NCBI GenBank assembly: GCA_007449985.2
Contig: VIIQ02000130.1
Coordinates: 124,001-188,000, forward strand
Length of the DNA stretch: 64,000 nt
Direction of reading: 5' to 3'
DNA from: Desmodesmus armatus
Taxonomy: Eukaryota; Chlorophyta; Chlorophyceae; Sphaeropleales; Scenedesmaceae
Shown here: positions 24,906-38,845 of the stretch, in pieces
Layout of the letters: each line of letters starts with the position of its first letter
Position numbering within the stretch: position 1 is the stretch's first letter
Made by a program: the position numbers and the translations under genes
Notes under the pieces: generated by a model
Told to the model about the DNA's origin: nothing
Database searches by the model: none
Seen by the model: only the letters and a program-made list of their open reading frames with translations

Positions 24906-27900
24906 GCACCTCTCTGCGCACTCTGGATGGCTATAAGATCGGTGGATTGGATAGGATGTTGGCAATTCAACCGTCTTGATGAGTAGATCAGAGGCTCTAA
25001 GGCGATGTGTGCGCTGTGTGGCTCGGGCAATGCTTGATCCTCCTACTAAGACTGTGACATGCGATGGGTATTGTTGATGAATGCCTGGTGGCGGTTTGGA
25101 AAGTGTGTTGTTCCCTTGAAGTTCATGTCCTTAGGCCTTTGCCTGACAAAAGTGTTGGACAGCCTGTTGGGGAGTGCTGCTGTTGGTTTGTTGCCGAATG
25201 TGACGAGGCAAAAGTGTTGGACAAAAGTGCTGGACAACCTGTTGTGGTTTTCTGTTGTCGGCTTGCCGCCAAAATGTGCGGCAGCCGTGGGTTAGTAGCC
25301 GCATGACAGTGGTGCATGCAGCACCGGCAGGCGGCAGAACGGATGCATGCGTGTGGGGGCCCCATACCAGTGGTACGTGCGCACACAGAGCAGCAGGATC
25401 TTGATGCAGGACCTGCACAGATCACAGATATGTGTTGCTGGTGGGCATAGTTGCTGGTGGGCATAGGCAGAGGCATCAGCAGTTATGCTGCGCTCTTTGA
25501 TAATATGGGTCAGTTGGGGGGGCAGGGTATCTGCAGGTCTGGGCAGGCAATGCCTCAGCTTTTGGTTGCGCAGCTGGGGGGATTGGGCAGAGCTTCATCA
25601 TGCAGAGAGCAGTAGCTAGCTGATCAATCAGCAGTGTTGTGGGGTCCTTGTGGGTTTCTTGTGGGGTTCTTTGTTGGGTGAGCATCAGTTCTCCCAATGG
25701 AGTTGGGGGGATATATGTTCCAACAACCTCGTGCAGTTCTGAGCATCTCAGGCATAACATGGTCATGGCTTGATGTGTCTGCGGTCAAGGGTCACCCGGT
25801 GTTGGAATGGGGCTGGGGTTCCTGCACCAAGCTGTAGGGGTGTTGGGATACGTGGAGGCTGTGATTGTCCTTTCGGGTGGATGCATGTGTTTTTGAGAGC
25901 CTGAATGTTGCGTGGGTGGGGGCTGAGACAAGGGTATGCATGCTCTGACAGCTAGGGCAGTTGGGCTTTTGGCATGTGGCGTGGTTCTGAGTGCCGAAAA
26001 TGGCATTTCAAGTTTGGAATGAATGTGGCTGCGTAACATTGGCCATACTGACAGGCGCAGTGTTCCGTGGGCAGGAAGTGGTGGGACCATGCAGCATGCA
26101 CACAAGAGCAAGCAAAGTGGCGGCATCAGGCATAGTGCAGGTGTGCTTTGCATCTTCAGCCACAGCTGGCAGGGCAGGGCTATGCATTGCTGTGTTGGAA
26201 CCACTGTGTCTTTGTGTCGGTTGTGTCTTGGTGCGTCCACACAGGGTCGGGTATAGCTGGGGCTGTCAGACACTTGGCCTTCTGGGGGTTGTGCATCCAG
26301 CACCACATATGGGCTGTTGATAAGACGCCTTCTATGGTGTAGAAGGCGTGTTTAAATGGTTAAAAGGACCGTTTACATGGCTCCTGATCAGAACCTCATG
26401 AGTGCCGCACTCATTGGCAATGAGTGGGTGGTTTGGGGGTGCACCGATTTACTGCTGCAGTAGTGGTTCGGGTTGCATGTCGCCACTGCACAGGTGACCG
26501 CGCGTGACACCTGGGGGATGACTCTTGTTGGGGATGAAGGGTATTACTGCTTGTGCTGGTGCCACTGCAAACGTGACCGAGCGTGACAGCTAGTGTGCAA
26601 CCTAAAAATATCTGCTGTATGTGCATGCATCAGCGGTAGAATGGGCTGTTTGCAGTTTGACCATGTGTGCAGTGTTACTTGTTTCAGGCAACCCCTGCAT
26701 GCCACTGCAAAGTGTTCTGCACCTCAGTAAGCCTTGCTTGTTAGCTTCTTTTTATGTGCGCATCAGCATATGCCGCAGTGTGTGATTGCCAATCGTATGC
26801 GCATCAGCATGCCACAGTGTGTGGCAATCACGACCAAGTGTGTTGAAAGCTTTGGTGGGGTTTATGTTTGTTTGTGGCAGCTTGATGATGCTGTTTTGCC
26901 TTTGTGATTTTCTGATACCCCTGGTTCAAGATGCCTCCCTCCTCTGCTCAATCAGGGTGGCATCCCTGCCCCTGCACACTGGTGTGGGCGTACACCGTAG
27001 AGCGACTCTGTAGTACTACTAGTAACTTAGTAAGAACGAAGTGACTGAACGAAGTGAAGTCAATCGACTGGCACGGCAAGCTGTGCAACCCGATAGGGAG
27101 CCAATGACTACAATGGGGGCCAGTGACTACGGGTGTTTGTTTTGATAAAGATAAAGATAAAGATACAGAGACACCCCCTTGGTCTCTTAACGCCATAGGA
27201 CTTGATGCGGGTTGCATGCCCAGCCACCTGAGTTGCTGGTTTTCTTGTTACAGCCTGTCACCGTGACAATCGGCTGAAACTGCTGTACAGCACATGTGAC
27301 AGCAGGCCGCGGAGGAATTTAAACATCAGGCCGACGGTCAAATGCCCAGATGCACGCAGTCAACGCATGGACATGAATACCCAGCTGGCAGGAGGGCGCA
27401 GCTGATGCTGGGCCTCAGACAACTGACAGCATTTGTGGCGGTGGGGTGTCACTAGGAAGTACCGCCGGCCCCTGACGGCTTGCTGTGTGGGCGGATTGTG
27501 TTGGCCCCCCAGAGACATCACGGGGGTTGCATCTTGCATTTCATGGAGTGCGGAAGGCATGATTTGGTGAACTACTGGCGTCGTGGATTTGAGTACTGTA
27601 CTGCCAGGAGCGCAGGGCTGCGCAAGGTGTGCAAGGTGCCGTACTGAAAAAGTACTGCTTGAGGCATACCAGGTTAACCCATAACTGGGCTAGGCAAAAG
27701 CACCCTTTGACCTTGTACTGCCACAACTCATGCTTGGGGCCCCCAATGCTGCTGGGGGTTGGCCCGTTCAACGGGCCAAGTTGGAAAGATATTACCCGGA
27801 GGCCCAAAGATATCACCCGGAGGTCCTTCAGTCATGCAAAAGGACAAAAGCAACAACACTGAATGGAGCTGTGCTGGCGGTCGTGACCATCCTGTTGTGA

Positions 27901-30900
27901 TGGTGCCTTACATTCCATCAGTTTGTGAGACTGAGCAAGGTCTTGGCCTGGGACCTGTGTCAACCAACTCCATAGGAGGCAGGGTGGGGAGCCGGACACT
28001 GCACAAATAAAGCGCTGTGGGCTGCGTTCTGCGGAAACGAAGAGGGCCTGGCTTGACAGTTTGTGGGCACCTGACCTGGCCTGGGCGTGTTCAGATGGGA
28101 AATGAGACGAAGAAGGATCGGTGTGAGGCTGGACCTGGGGCCCCCGCAGCAGCAGCCTCTCCTGCCTGTTGTGTGGTGTGGCCAGCCGGTGGGGGTCCGC
28201 CCCACTTGCCTTCACCAAAAAAAGAAGAAGAAGCAGGACATGATGACAACAAGGACTCCTTTTGTGTCCTGGCGCCAGAAGAACTCGTTCTTTGGCATTC
28301 GTTCATCGAAGGCAGGTACTTACATGCATGCTGGGGGATCTGCCAGATCCCCAGTGGGGCATGCGATGCCCCGCCCCACTTCCTTGCTGGGCTTGGATCC
28401 GATCCAACGAGTCGTTGGATGTTGCTGAGAGTAGCTGGAGCAGCAATGGGTGAGTGTGCCACATGGAGATGGTCAGTGTCGATTGGTCAAACGGGCATGG
28501 CAGTCATGCCATGTGTCTGTTAGATTCTTCACCGTGTGATGGTCATGTGCCGGGGTGTGTGCCTGGCAAGGCACATCTGATATCGCTCACTTCAAGTTGT
28601 GGAGTGAGCGTCTGTTGGTGTTGAGCAGTTCATGAGAGGGGGCAGAGATCCCTTGGGGGCAGACAATCTCTTGAATTGTAACAAATTGAGATCCTACTGG
28701 AGCACACTGATCGCCTATAGCAGCAGACAGCGGGAGCTTGCGACCCAAGTGACCAGGTGTTCATGCAGCCATTCAGCAATCAACATCAGCCGGCTACTGC
28801 AACAGAAGTCATCTGCAGCCCTCATGCAAGCAAACCGCACTTGAAACGCAAGCACAAACAGCGCGGGCGTAATATGCAAAACTAGGGGTCAAGGTCCACA
28901 CCATAGTATGTATGATATGGACATCCCAAAGATGCATGCTGCTGAGCTGGTTGGTTGTGCCCGCAGCTACAAATGGTATCTGCCAAAGTCTTATCACAGG
29001 TTGTACTGCAGATGAAGAGTTGGAGCAGTAGGCGGGGCATCCTCCTCGCGTATGCTCAGCAAGCACCAATAAGCAAAAACGTATAAGCAACATCTAAGTA
29101 TATTTTGTGAAGAACGTCGGCGGTTGCTCTTCGTTTCCGAAACTGTGCGGAGAAGCTCAACTGTCACTCCTGGCTGCAACACAACAGACAACAATCTGGC
29201 ACACAACAGCAGCTGCCAGCAGACAGCAAACCAACAGGGACAGCTGTATAGCACGTTGGGCAGGACTGTTCCAAGTTCCACTGTTTGCCACCACTGCTGC
29301 ACTTGATCGACGTGCGGTCAGGTTGACGCCTGCAGCCTACAAAACAACTTTGGGTTAACCTACCGCCCCCCCACCTGCAGGTGTTTGGTCCCAGCAAGCT
29401 CAAACCTTGGTATGCATTTACTGGCAGCATAGCCAGACAGCTCAGCATCAAGCAGCTGCATGTAACTAGCGCGCTCAGGGCACAGCCAACCCAAGATATA
29501 TACAGAGATTACCATGGTCATAATCAACTGGTGACTATCTGTCACAGATTCTACCGCCCAGCTTGATATCAGAAAATAGCCCTGCCCTAGAGTGACCGCT
29601 AGGACATCTTACTATGTCTACATGCTTTTGACATTTATTTGAAGCGCTTCACCGACCGGAATCTCCAACGGGCACCTGAAGGCATCAAATCGCTGATCAG
29701 CATCTGACAGCTGACAGCAGCACCAAAATGTTTTGTCACGATGTGACCCATCGGATGCTTTAACGAAGTAAACAAAGCGCATAGATGATACATTTGGTCA
29801 ATTTGCGGGCTCTGCTCTCCATCTTGGACAGCATGGCTCAGATCATCGGAGATAGCAAGAATGAGCCAAATTTCAAGTCCACCAACAAGTGATCAGGAGC
29901 CAAGGTAGCTATCACAGTTCCTCACTGCGGCGTTTCAGCACTTCACGTACAAGTTTTGGCCAGGCCATGCATGGCCCATTGGCCCCTTGACTACTGTCAA
30001 AAGGTCTCACCCGCACACGTGATCTCGGGGTATGCAAACTGAACCAAGTAAAGACACATCATTTGTAAAAAGGTTGCACAAAGACATTAACAAACAGCCT
30101 CCGCATTGACAAGCCACCGTTTTTTTCAGATGCGATGTGATTCGGCCAATGGCAAGACCTTGTGCATCTACCAGTGAGTACGGCTGCGTACAGGCTCAAT
30201 CCATGCAAGGCTTGTAGGCAATACTTTGTATACAGCCACCAGCTGCAGACGTGGTCTCTACCCCTGGCGGGCGAACGCCGTTTGTAACACCCCGGCAAAC
30301 CACACATGGTGACATCCAACCTTGGGCAGACCCTGCCAGATCAGCTTTTCAACAAAGCAAAGACGCCTTCAGTTTCTAGATCTGCGTATCTGTCTATCTC
30401 TCGCTTTGCAGCTTTATTACCCTTTGCAGAATCATTTGCGTGACCTGTGTGCAACTGCACCAAAAATCAAAAATGTTCTTTGATGATCACAGAAACATAT
30501 CAGAGCCCGTAGGGCAGCTGCTGTGGCCTTCTGGCGTCACAACTTGAACAACCATCACAGTGTTCTGTTGTGGTTTGAATCGGGTGATTTCGCCTAGGCA
30601 AGGCACGAGAAGACTTTCTTTGATCATCAAAGATTGCTATGGAGGTGCGCAGCAGCCCATGCATGGCGAGCAGGAGCAGCATCAAGCACAACTGCTTTGG
30701 ACCATCACGTTGAAGGAGCTCCGTCCTGCTTTGCATGGGCTCCTGCTCGCATGTTTTATGATCCCTGATCGTTGTGGATCTATTTGCCGTCGTTTCTGTG
30801 TCTGTGACGTCACTCTTAAGGGTGCAGCAGCAGATCAGTGACTGGTGTTTTCCAGCACAGGTGATGGAGAGCACAGCAGCTGCCCTACGGGCTCCCAATC

Positions 30901-31070
30901 GTGTCTTTGACTATCAAACGATTTATTGATTTTTGGGTGCAAGTTCACACAGGTCACGCAAATGATTGTGCAAAGGGTAATAGCGTCTTCCCGCTCGATT
31001 AGGCCCTTTTGAGAAAAAGGACCCTCCAACGCTCAACAATCGGCTTCCTTTGCTGCAATTGTTCAAAAGT
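24906..31070. other. MCO2-MCO3 spacer (6.2 kb), no supported gene
   Basis: Many short ORFs cross the region, but none has a recognisable domain, splice pattern or MCO homology. It holds a degenerate ~65-bp tandem pair at about 25145-25275 (each starting GACAAAAGTG), a 10-bp-stem hairpin ACGCCTTCTA / TAGAAGGCGT at 26326-26350, a repeated GCCACTGCAnAnGTGACCG block (about 26482 and 26560), a (GATAAA)n patch near 27145-27170, and a large foldback just upstream of MCO3. A lineage-specific or non-coding gene cannot be excluded. Confidence 0.4.
30413..30983. mobile_element. large foldback element immediately upstream of MCO3
   Basis: The left arm (30413-30527) and right arm (30868-30983) are imperfect reverse complements over ~115 bp. 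For example, CCCTTTGCAGAATCATTTGC pairs with GCAAATGATTGTGCAAAGGG, and GCCCGTAGGGCAGCTGCTGT with the mirrored sequence near 30874-30893. A second, inner palindrome (GAGCAGGAGC near 30668 against GCTCCTGCTC near 30739) nests inside. No ORF. It resembles a foldback or MITE-type element ending ~90 bp before the MCO3 ATG. Confidence 0.6.
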
Positions 31071-34000
31071 ATGATCACGTGCAGCGGGGGCCACATGCTC
31101 GAATCCGGCGCAGGATTGCTGCTCCTCACGTGGCTGCTGACCATTGCAAGTGCTCAGCCACAGAGATGGACCAAGCAGCTCCCACCAGGCCGCTTTTACG
31201 AACCAGACGTAGACGTCACATCGCCAACACCACTTCCCAGAGTGCCGCCTTCACCCCATATGACATGCCAGAAAACAACTGCCCCCAGCAGGTGTGTGCG
31301 CTGCTGTGCTTTGCTGCAGACAGGGACCTTATCTGTGTCATGCCACAAGGGAGGTGCACAATCAATGGAGACTTTCGCAGTTTTGTATGTTATCAGCAGC
31401 TTTGTGTACACACTTGTCTGACCTGGCCAGCAACAGACACCACACCGTTGCTAACATGACATGGTGTGTTTCCTGCAGAATGGGATCCCATATGCTGTGG
31501 GTGGTTTCCCAGGCACTCCCTTCCTGCAGACACCGTTCTCCACAGTCTACAGGCAGCCGTCACACCTGCAGCCCACAGTGACAGTGTGCAGGACTGGTGA
31601 CCTTGCACCTGAGGAGCACTGCATGCAGGGATATGAGATAACTATGGCAGCACTCAGCCTGCGTCCGTGGGACACCACCATACCAGCCTGCCTGGCTTTC
31701 CCGCCCACGGAGTGCCTTGCTTACAATGGCGAGGTCCCGGGTCCTACCCTTCACGGAGTTGTGTAAGCAACAGCAATTTGAATTGAAATCAAACTAAATC
31801 TACCCACACCCCTTTGGTGTAGATACGCTGTAGAATATCTTCCATGAGCAGTTGCAGCAGACCTTGTGTATTAGATCACATGGCGCAAGTTCAGCAAACG
31901 GGACGTGTTTACTACCCCAGCCGAGCTTCATGGTGAAATGTGTTTATGGCAACACTATCTTTGATCTGACCTCAGTAAATGCTCACAGATGTCATATGCT
32001 GCTGTGATTTGCGCTGCTGCAGAGGTCATGAGACACTCGTTCGCTTCACCAACAACATCAACAGTGCTGCATTGCCTGGGGGACAGTCGCCATGCACACC
32101 TGCCAACAACCGTGCAGGAAGGCCGACAGCCATACACTTTCATGGTGCTGCATCACTCGCGCCTTACGACGGGTAAGAGGGATGCATCTGTAGCATGCCA
32201 CATGGTAAGGGGGTGCTCTTGGTTACGCTCCTAAGGTAACAGCTGATCCTCATGAGGGCTCCATGTTGGGAATGTGAATCACTTGGCTCCAGGGTTTGGT
32301 GTCAGTGCTACAAATGGGGCAGTGCTTACCTCATCAGCAGCCTGCGTCCGCATGTGAAGATTTGTCTGGTAGAAGAGGTGCCACAGCATAGGTTGCAAAG
32401 ATGATGCACTGTGTTTGACTGCCGACTGTGCAACAGTTTGTCATCTTGCACATAGCTCATGTGGCATGTCTTGCTGCTTTGTTCCTGCAGGTGGGCTACA
32501 GACAACATTTGCGGAGGTGGGTAGACACCACAAACCCAGCCATGAGCATTACAAGCGCAATATGCTTTCAATGCAGCTGTGAAGGAAATCATTTGTGCAC
32601 TGAAACCGCAACCAACAGCCAATGGCTTGCACTTGTAAACCCTGGTGCGCATGTCTGCCTCCAACTGCCTGCAAACCAGCGCAGCACAGCTGTGCCTGCT
32701 GCGTTCCATTGCAGATCAGCCATACTACGGGTCATTGCCACATGTTAGCCCGACCCCATAGTTTGCTTGCTGCCTCTCCAAACCACAGGATACTCTTGTA
32801 GCTCTGAAGCTCAAGGGATCATGTCAGCCACTGGACTGACCGCATAGCTTGCTTGCTACTGCTTACCCTGAGCTGGCTGTCGCAGGAGAGACAAAGGACT
32901 ACATCGTTCCCAACCACCGTGCAGCTACAGAGTGGTACCACGACCATGCCCTGCATATCACCTTGGACAACTCCTATCACGGCCTGGCGGGACTGTACAT
33001 TGTGACCGATAAGGCAAAGTTTGGCGGCTGCGGGGAGCCATACAACCTCGAGGTGAGGGCCAGGGAGTGTGTTGCTGCTGCTTGGGTGCTGCAAATCCCT
33101 GACACTGCTCTATACAAAGAGGCTGCTGCTGGTGGGCCTGGTGCCCACCAGGCTGCAGTACCCTGTTCAACAAGTTGCTGTAGCAACTGGCTGCCCTGGC
33201 AGGGTTGGGTACCAATGCATGGCTCAGCCCTTGGCAAGCCACCGCAACAATGAGGGTTGCGCTGTGCCCTGAAACGCCCCACTAGCGCCAGTAAATCTTT
33301 GTACCAGTCCTAAGCATTTTGACAGTTGCGTGAGGCAAACCTTGCATGTCCACCCTTTCCACTGCAACTTGTACTCAGCAGCTCAACCCCGATGATAGAC
33401 ATGTGTGCCAAATGCAGACAACTTGTGTAGACCCATGCACGCCCGGTCTGTGCAATCATCAGCTGACACCAACGATAATCCTCGTTTTCAAGCAGGCATC
33501 ATAGCAGCACATGCAACATGCAGCCACTCCCAGACACCATGTTCACCATGACCTGACTACACGCTTGTGCATGCCATCTGCTGCTGCATCTCACTTGCAG
33601 GACATTGAGGAGCGTGTGATGATCACTGATCACGGGCCGTGACCAAGTGCTGACCCCCACCTGCCAGCTGTACTGGGGCTACTTTGGCCCACACAACAGG
33701 GACCTGTATGGTGAGCATCAAGGGCACGTGTGACGGGGATTGGAAGGGCAGGCAGGCGCGTGGGTGGGCAGGTTGGCGGGGAGGCAGCAGGCAGGCGTGC
33801 GGGCGAGGTGTCAAGCATGTAGGCACTATGCATGCAACCTTACGTCATGATGCACGTCATGATGCGCAACCTAACGTCATGGTGGGTTGCCTGGCAGGGT
33901 CATGAGTCATCCTCCCACTGGTAGCATTCGACTCATTGCTGCACCGGCTGCGCGATGCGGTCATGGTGAAGCCTGTGTTACGCTGTGTTGCTCTGTGTCG

Positions 34001-37000
34001 TGCTGTGCTGTGCAATGCTTCAGGCGACATCAACACCGTCAACGGAATCCCTTGGCCCGAGATGCCAATGGAGCCCAAATGGTACCGATTTAGGTTCGTC
34101 AACGTCGCTGTGGCCCGTCCGTTCCTCATCAAGTTCAAAGATCAGTTTGGGCGGGACGTGGGCCCGGAGATTTGCAGAGTCATCGCTACGGACGGAGGCT
34201 TCCGGTCAGAATCACTGATTTTCCCAAGAGAGGGCCTGCAATTGGGTGTTGCAGAGCGTTACGAGGTGGTGTGCAACTTCGCAACATATGCCGGTCAGCA
34301 GCTGTACCTCTGGTGAGCAACTGCTCTGGGTTCTGTTGTCTTCAGCGCTTTTAGTAGCTGTGATGTAGCAACCCGCGCATGTACGTTGGGCCGGAACGTA
34401 GCGTCGTGAAGCCGCAGCCGCAGTCGGGAACAGTCGTGGTGTTTCACGGTTTGCATTTGCATTTTGGCAAGCCGGTCGTGCTCGCCCACACAGCGTTCGT
34501 CGTTTGAAACCGACGCCCAGCGGGCCTCAACCGCCTCTGACAATGCTTTGTGCTGTGCCTGTGGCCATATTGATGCGTACTGCAGGAATGGCAACAACGA
34601 CGCCATGTTCAAGGATGTACCCTACTTCTGCTATTCCCACCTGCTGGCGCTGATCACCGTGGCACCCGCCACCACCACACTCGCCCCAGCCTTTAATGAG
34701 CTGCTGGTGCCGCGTAACCCACTATACCTTGACAGGGTTCTCTCTCCTGCAGATATTGCTGAGGCCCAGAGACTGATTGCACTGGTGGGTCGATGCTGAC
34801 AGCTCAATGACCATGTTTCCACCCAGGAACCATGGTCATGACCAAGAGCTGCTCCCATGGCTGTGCATTGCATGATAGCAGAAATGTTCGTCTGGCCAAG
34901 TAGTAGCCGTAAGCAAGGACGACGGAGTCCATGATTGCTGAACGTCAGTGACATGCTGTGCTTGTTTGTGGTTGTGCTGGTGACAGGACCAACCCACACG
35001 CGAGTTTGACTTCGGCAGAAGGGGCGGCGAGTGGGTGATCAATGGTAAGTAGGTTTCAGCCTTGCCTAAACACATACAAGTGGTGTGTGCAGCTTGCTGG
35101 AATGCATTGACTTGGGTGTGCTGCAGCACCGCTACCTGACTGGTGGCCCAACTCAAACTTTCAAACTTCATCTTGCTTTGTTGTGTTGTTGTGGCTGCTG
35201 TGCAGGCGAAACCTGGGACTCTGCGACTATTGCAGGTGTGTTGTGCTGCACATTGGGATACTGCATTGGAAGGTCTATAACAGCTGCACGATCACAGCCA
35301 ACTCATCTTCATTCTTCGTGCGTTGTCTTGCCAGCTAAATGCTCACCACGCGGTGATTTCATCGTCACCATAACATCAGCAGCACATGCATCACACTTCT
35401 GGTACCTGTTTGCTGACTAGCGTGCTTGTTGGCTGCAGCTGCTGATGTCGGCCAGAACACCTGGGAGCTTTGGAAGTTCAGGACCGGTGGCGGCTGGTTC
35501 CACCCCATCCACATGCACCTCGTGGACTTCTTCGTCCTGCAGCGCGGCAACAATGCTCCAGAAGAGGACGGCTTGTTTGCCTTTGACCGTGACAGCCCTA
35601 AACATGTTATTTTCCTCGGCCCCAGTCAGGAGATGTGGGTGCTGACTAGGTGAGGGGCATCTCTATTTGCCAAGCCTACTATCAGTTGGTCAACATGGTG
35701 TGATACCTGCTGTGCACTCGCACTACTCACCGTTTGATCTGAAGCTAAGCCGAGGTCAACAACAACCACTGTTTCTAGGTAGTCTACCCGGCTGGCATGC
35801 ACACCTGGGCCCTAAACTCCTTACAGCACACGTACCAACCAGGATTGGCGCCCGCACTATAATATATGAAGTGCCTGCCGTAAAAAAATATATGAAGTGC
35901 CTGCCGTAAAATAATGCTGTGCGCCCATATGGCACATGTACACCAACAAAGTAACACAGCCTGTTGCTCAGCATGTCACAGCCGCTAGCTTGAAAGCACT
36001 GTGCAAACACTGATTTGTGCTTATACTGTCCCTCACACCTGACCAGAGAGACTGGGGTACGCAAGTAGACCCTCTGAGCACCCTCATGAGCCTGAGGCTC
36101 GCTGGCTAGCGCCGAGGTGGGGACCCTGTCCCCAATTACTGTACTGTACTGTACTGATATGTGATGAAGTGACTGGGGTGCCTTTGTGTCATGTGTGTGT
36201 GCAGGTTTGGCCCTCATCGGGGAAGCTACATGTTCCACTGTAAGTGCACCTTTCCCATATCACAAGGAGGTTAGGAGCGTGATGCATGACATGCCTGTCC
36301 AGCAGCACGGCAGAGTTGAGCACCAGGACAGCATAGACACCCAAGCCTGTACATGTTATTGATGCATGCACGTGTTGAGGTGCGGCGGCTGTAGTGTTGA
36401 CCAGTTGCCACGACAGCATATGCCTGATGACCGGCGTTATAACACAGCGTAGCGTGCCTGAGCATCTTCTCTTATGCGAGCCGCATGTCTTTTTGCGCAC
36501 ACAGGCCATCAACTCGTGCATGAGGACCATGATATGATGAGAGCTTACACAGTCGTGGGCGGTGCTGGCCAGGACGATATGCAAGTGCTCAACCCCACCA
36601 CCACACTGCAGCCCATCACCACAGTTGCTGGTGTGATCTACAATAACTTTGCGTGAGTGGCAAACATGGCGGGACGCTTGGATTGCACGCCATACACTCC
36701 CAAACATGCATGCACAGCAAAAAAACAGAGCCGCGTCTTGCTTGTGCACACCACGTGATTGTGACATCCATGTAGCAATGATGAGAATGCACACTGCTTG
36801 TCCACCCTGCATGTGTCCACAGGTACAATGACCCCAGGACGGCCCTGGCAGCCGCCCGACCCACTGCAACATGGCCAGCACTTGACGCAGCCTTCCTGCA
36901 GACCCAAGTGGACTTGGTGAGTGCACCATGGAGCCAATTATGTGCATATTGTTGTACAGCATGACAATAAATAATAATAAATAAATAATAATAATAATAA

Positions 37001-38845
37001 TAATAATATTTTTATCTCAGGTTCCGGGGGACTCAGCAGGTTGCTGAGTTCCAGCTGTGCTCATGTAAATGCCGGGGGGAGCTGCTGCAGGCACAACGGT
37101 TGTGGCTGCACAGCTGTACAGGTACTGCTGGGCTGGGGATGCTGTTGAAGGGGCACAGTCCCCTGTGCAGCTGGAACACAGGTTAGCACAGCAGCAGCCA
37201 GCCGCATTGCTGGATGCACCGTGAAGGATACGTATGCATGCGGGTAACAATGCAGCGTGGTGAGGCCAGGCTGCTGCCCATTGCAGCAGCGATGGCTGAA
37301 CGATGGTTGTTGCAAGTAGTCAAGCAGCGTCGCTTGCAACCTACGCAGATGCAGGGCCCGTTAACGGTGGAAAACACGTGTATCTGAGACTTTTGAGCGT
37401 GCGATCTCTGTTCCTAGGTGCAGGATAACGCAGGAGGTGCAGCTGCTTGGTGGTCACAGCCAAAGCAAGTGCCCCGGAGGAGCAAATGCTGGAATCGGCT
37501 GTACTTTAAGCATCCCGTGCTGCTAGCTGCCCCTTGGCTACCACCAATAGGCCTGCAGTGCACACACCTGCCGCGGGGGGCTGGTTCTCGTCCTCGGATG
37601 CAGGGCGCTTGCCGGTCTCAACACGTGGAGGCATGGTTGCAGCTTGTCGGTCTTGAAGAAGGGCTTCAGTAGATGGGTGTCCTTGGAAAAGGGTACCGGG
37701 CCTTGGGAGGATGCAGCTTATGAAGGGCTGCAGGCTGGTTTGAACGGCCAGTGTTAGGCGTGTGCCAGTCGAGGTGGTTAGGTACGGCTTTTTGTTTAGC
37801 CCACAGACGGCTGGCGCTTAGGTCCAAATAGGTTTGCATATGTCTGATCAACAAGCACAACAGGTTTTCTGCAGGAACGGGGCTCCTTGCTGCTATGAAC
37901 TGTTCAAAGGCGTTTGAAGATGGTTGGTGCAGCGTGGGTCATGGGCGCTGGCAAACAGGGTCTGAGTTATTTTGCGTTCTTGGTTTGGCGTATGTTGGGT
38001 GCATGCAAGGGTGTCTGGTGTGCAAAGTCAACTGAGGGTCAACAAAGGCAGCAGGTGCAGACAGAGACAGGCACATGAGTACACAGTATTATCAGTTAAC
38101 TAGGTCTGGAGAGTACCACTATGTGGTGAAAGTATCCAGTAATGAGGGAATGACAGCACAGTGGCAGCATATGCAGCGGCAGTTCCATCTCCCCTTCCCT
38201 AGAAAAAGAAAAAGAAAATTATCATTGCATAGTATCATTATGCAGGGTTGTCAGTGGTAAAGGCTGTGCGCTGGCAGCTGTGTGGGTCACATGGCAAGAA
38301 GGCATAGGTCCAAGGCAGTGGAGTAGTGATTGGTGCAACACAGTTACAACGCTCGCAAGAAGAGAACCCGTGGTATCGAATAATAATAATAATGATAATA
38401 ATAATAATAATAGCAATGACGCCTTGAAGACATCTCTCCACATGCTGCTGGATCATCTAGTATGCGCATACTACATCCAAACAGACACCATGCAAGCATC
38501 TCTCCACATGCTAGCTTGAAAGAAGGTCAAACGGTGGTGGCAGGAGTCCTGCCCGGAGGCTTCGACAGTTAACATCCCTGCGCCTGACTGCTGCCTTGTC
38601 GCGCTGCTCCTGCCTGCCTGCAGAACCTATACCGCATCTTCTTCGCCCAGCTTACAGACATACCCGGACTGCTGCCCCCGCTGAACCCTTGGTGGAGCGG
38701 GGCATGCCACTCACTGCCCCTCCAGACACCACCAGCTGTCCCGCTCCCAGCACTACCAGCAGTACCCGAACCAGTAGTGCCAGCACCTGCAGTACCGGGG
38801 GCCAAGAAGGCCAAAAGGCCACGCAGGACAGTAGCTGCACCATGA
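31071..38845 (+). pseudogene. MCO3: CotA-like multicopper oxidase, subfamily B, frameshifted
   Basis: Exons by homology: 31071-31291, 31479-31762, 32023-32172, 32491-32516, 32886-33052, 33601-33710, 34024-34312, 34586-34784, 34987-35044, 35206-35235, 35439-35649, 36205-36239, 36505-36652, 36823-36916, 38624-38845. The signal sequence (GAGLLLLTWLLTIASAQ) and the copper motifs IHFHG, WYHDHALHIT, HPIHMHL and HCHQLVHEDHDMM are all present. Exon 1 has 2 extra nt near 31250-31260 (CCTTCACCCCATAT against CC-TCCCCATAT in paralogs), leading to a stop at 31579-31581 in exon 2. Exon 6 is 110 nt instead of 100, with ATGATCACTGATCACGGG replacing ATGATCATCAGAGACC. Read from the correct frame, this puts a TGA at 33640-33642. 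Two independent non-homopolymer lesions argue for a pseudogene. The C-terminal tail is Pro/Ala/Val-rich and ends KKAKRPRR-TVAAP. Confidence 0.8.
36962..37012 (+). repeat. (AAT)n microsatellite in MCO3 intron 14
   Basis: An AATAATAAATAAT-type run in the unusually long (1.7 kb) last intron. A second (ATA)n patch lies at 38379-38412. No coding content is seen between exons 14 and 15. Confidence 0.85.
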
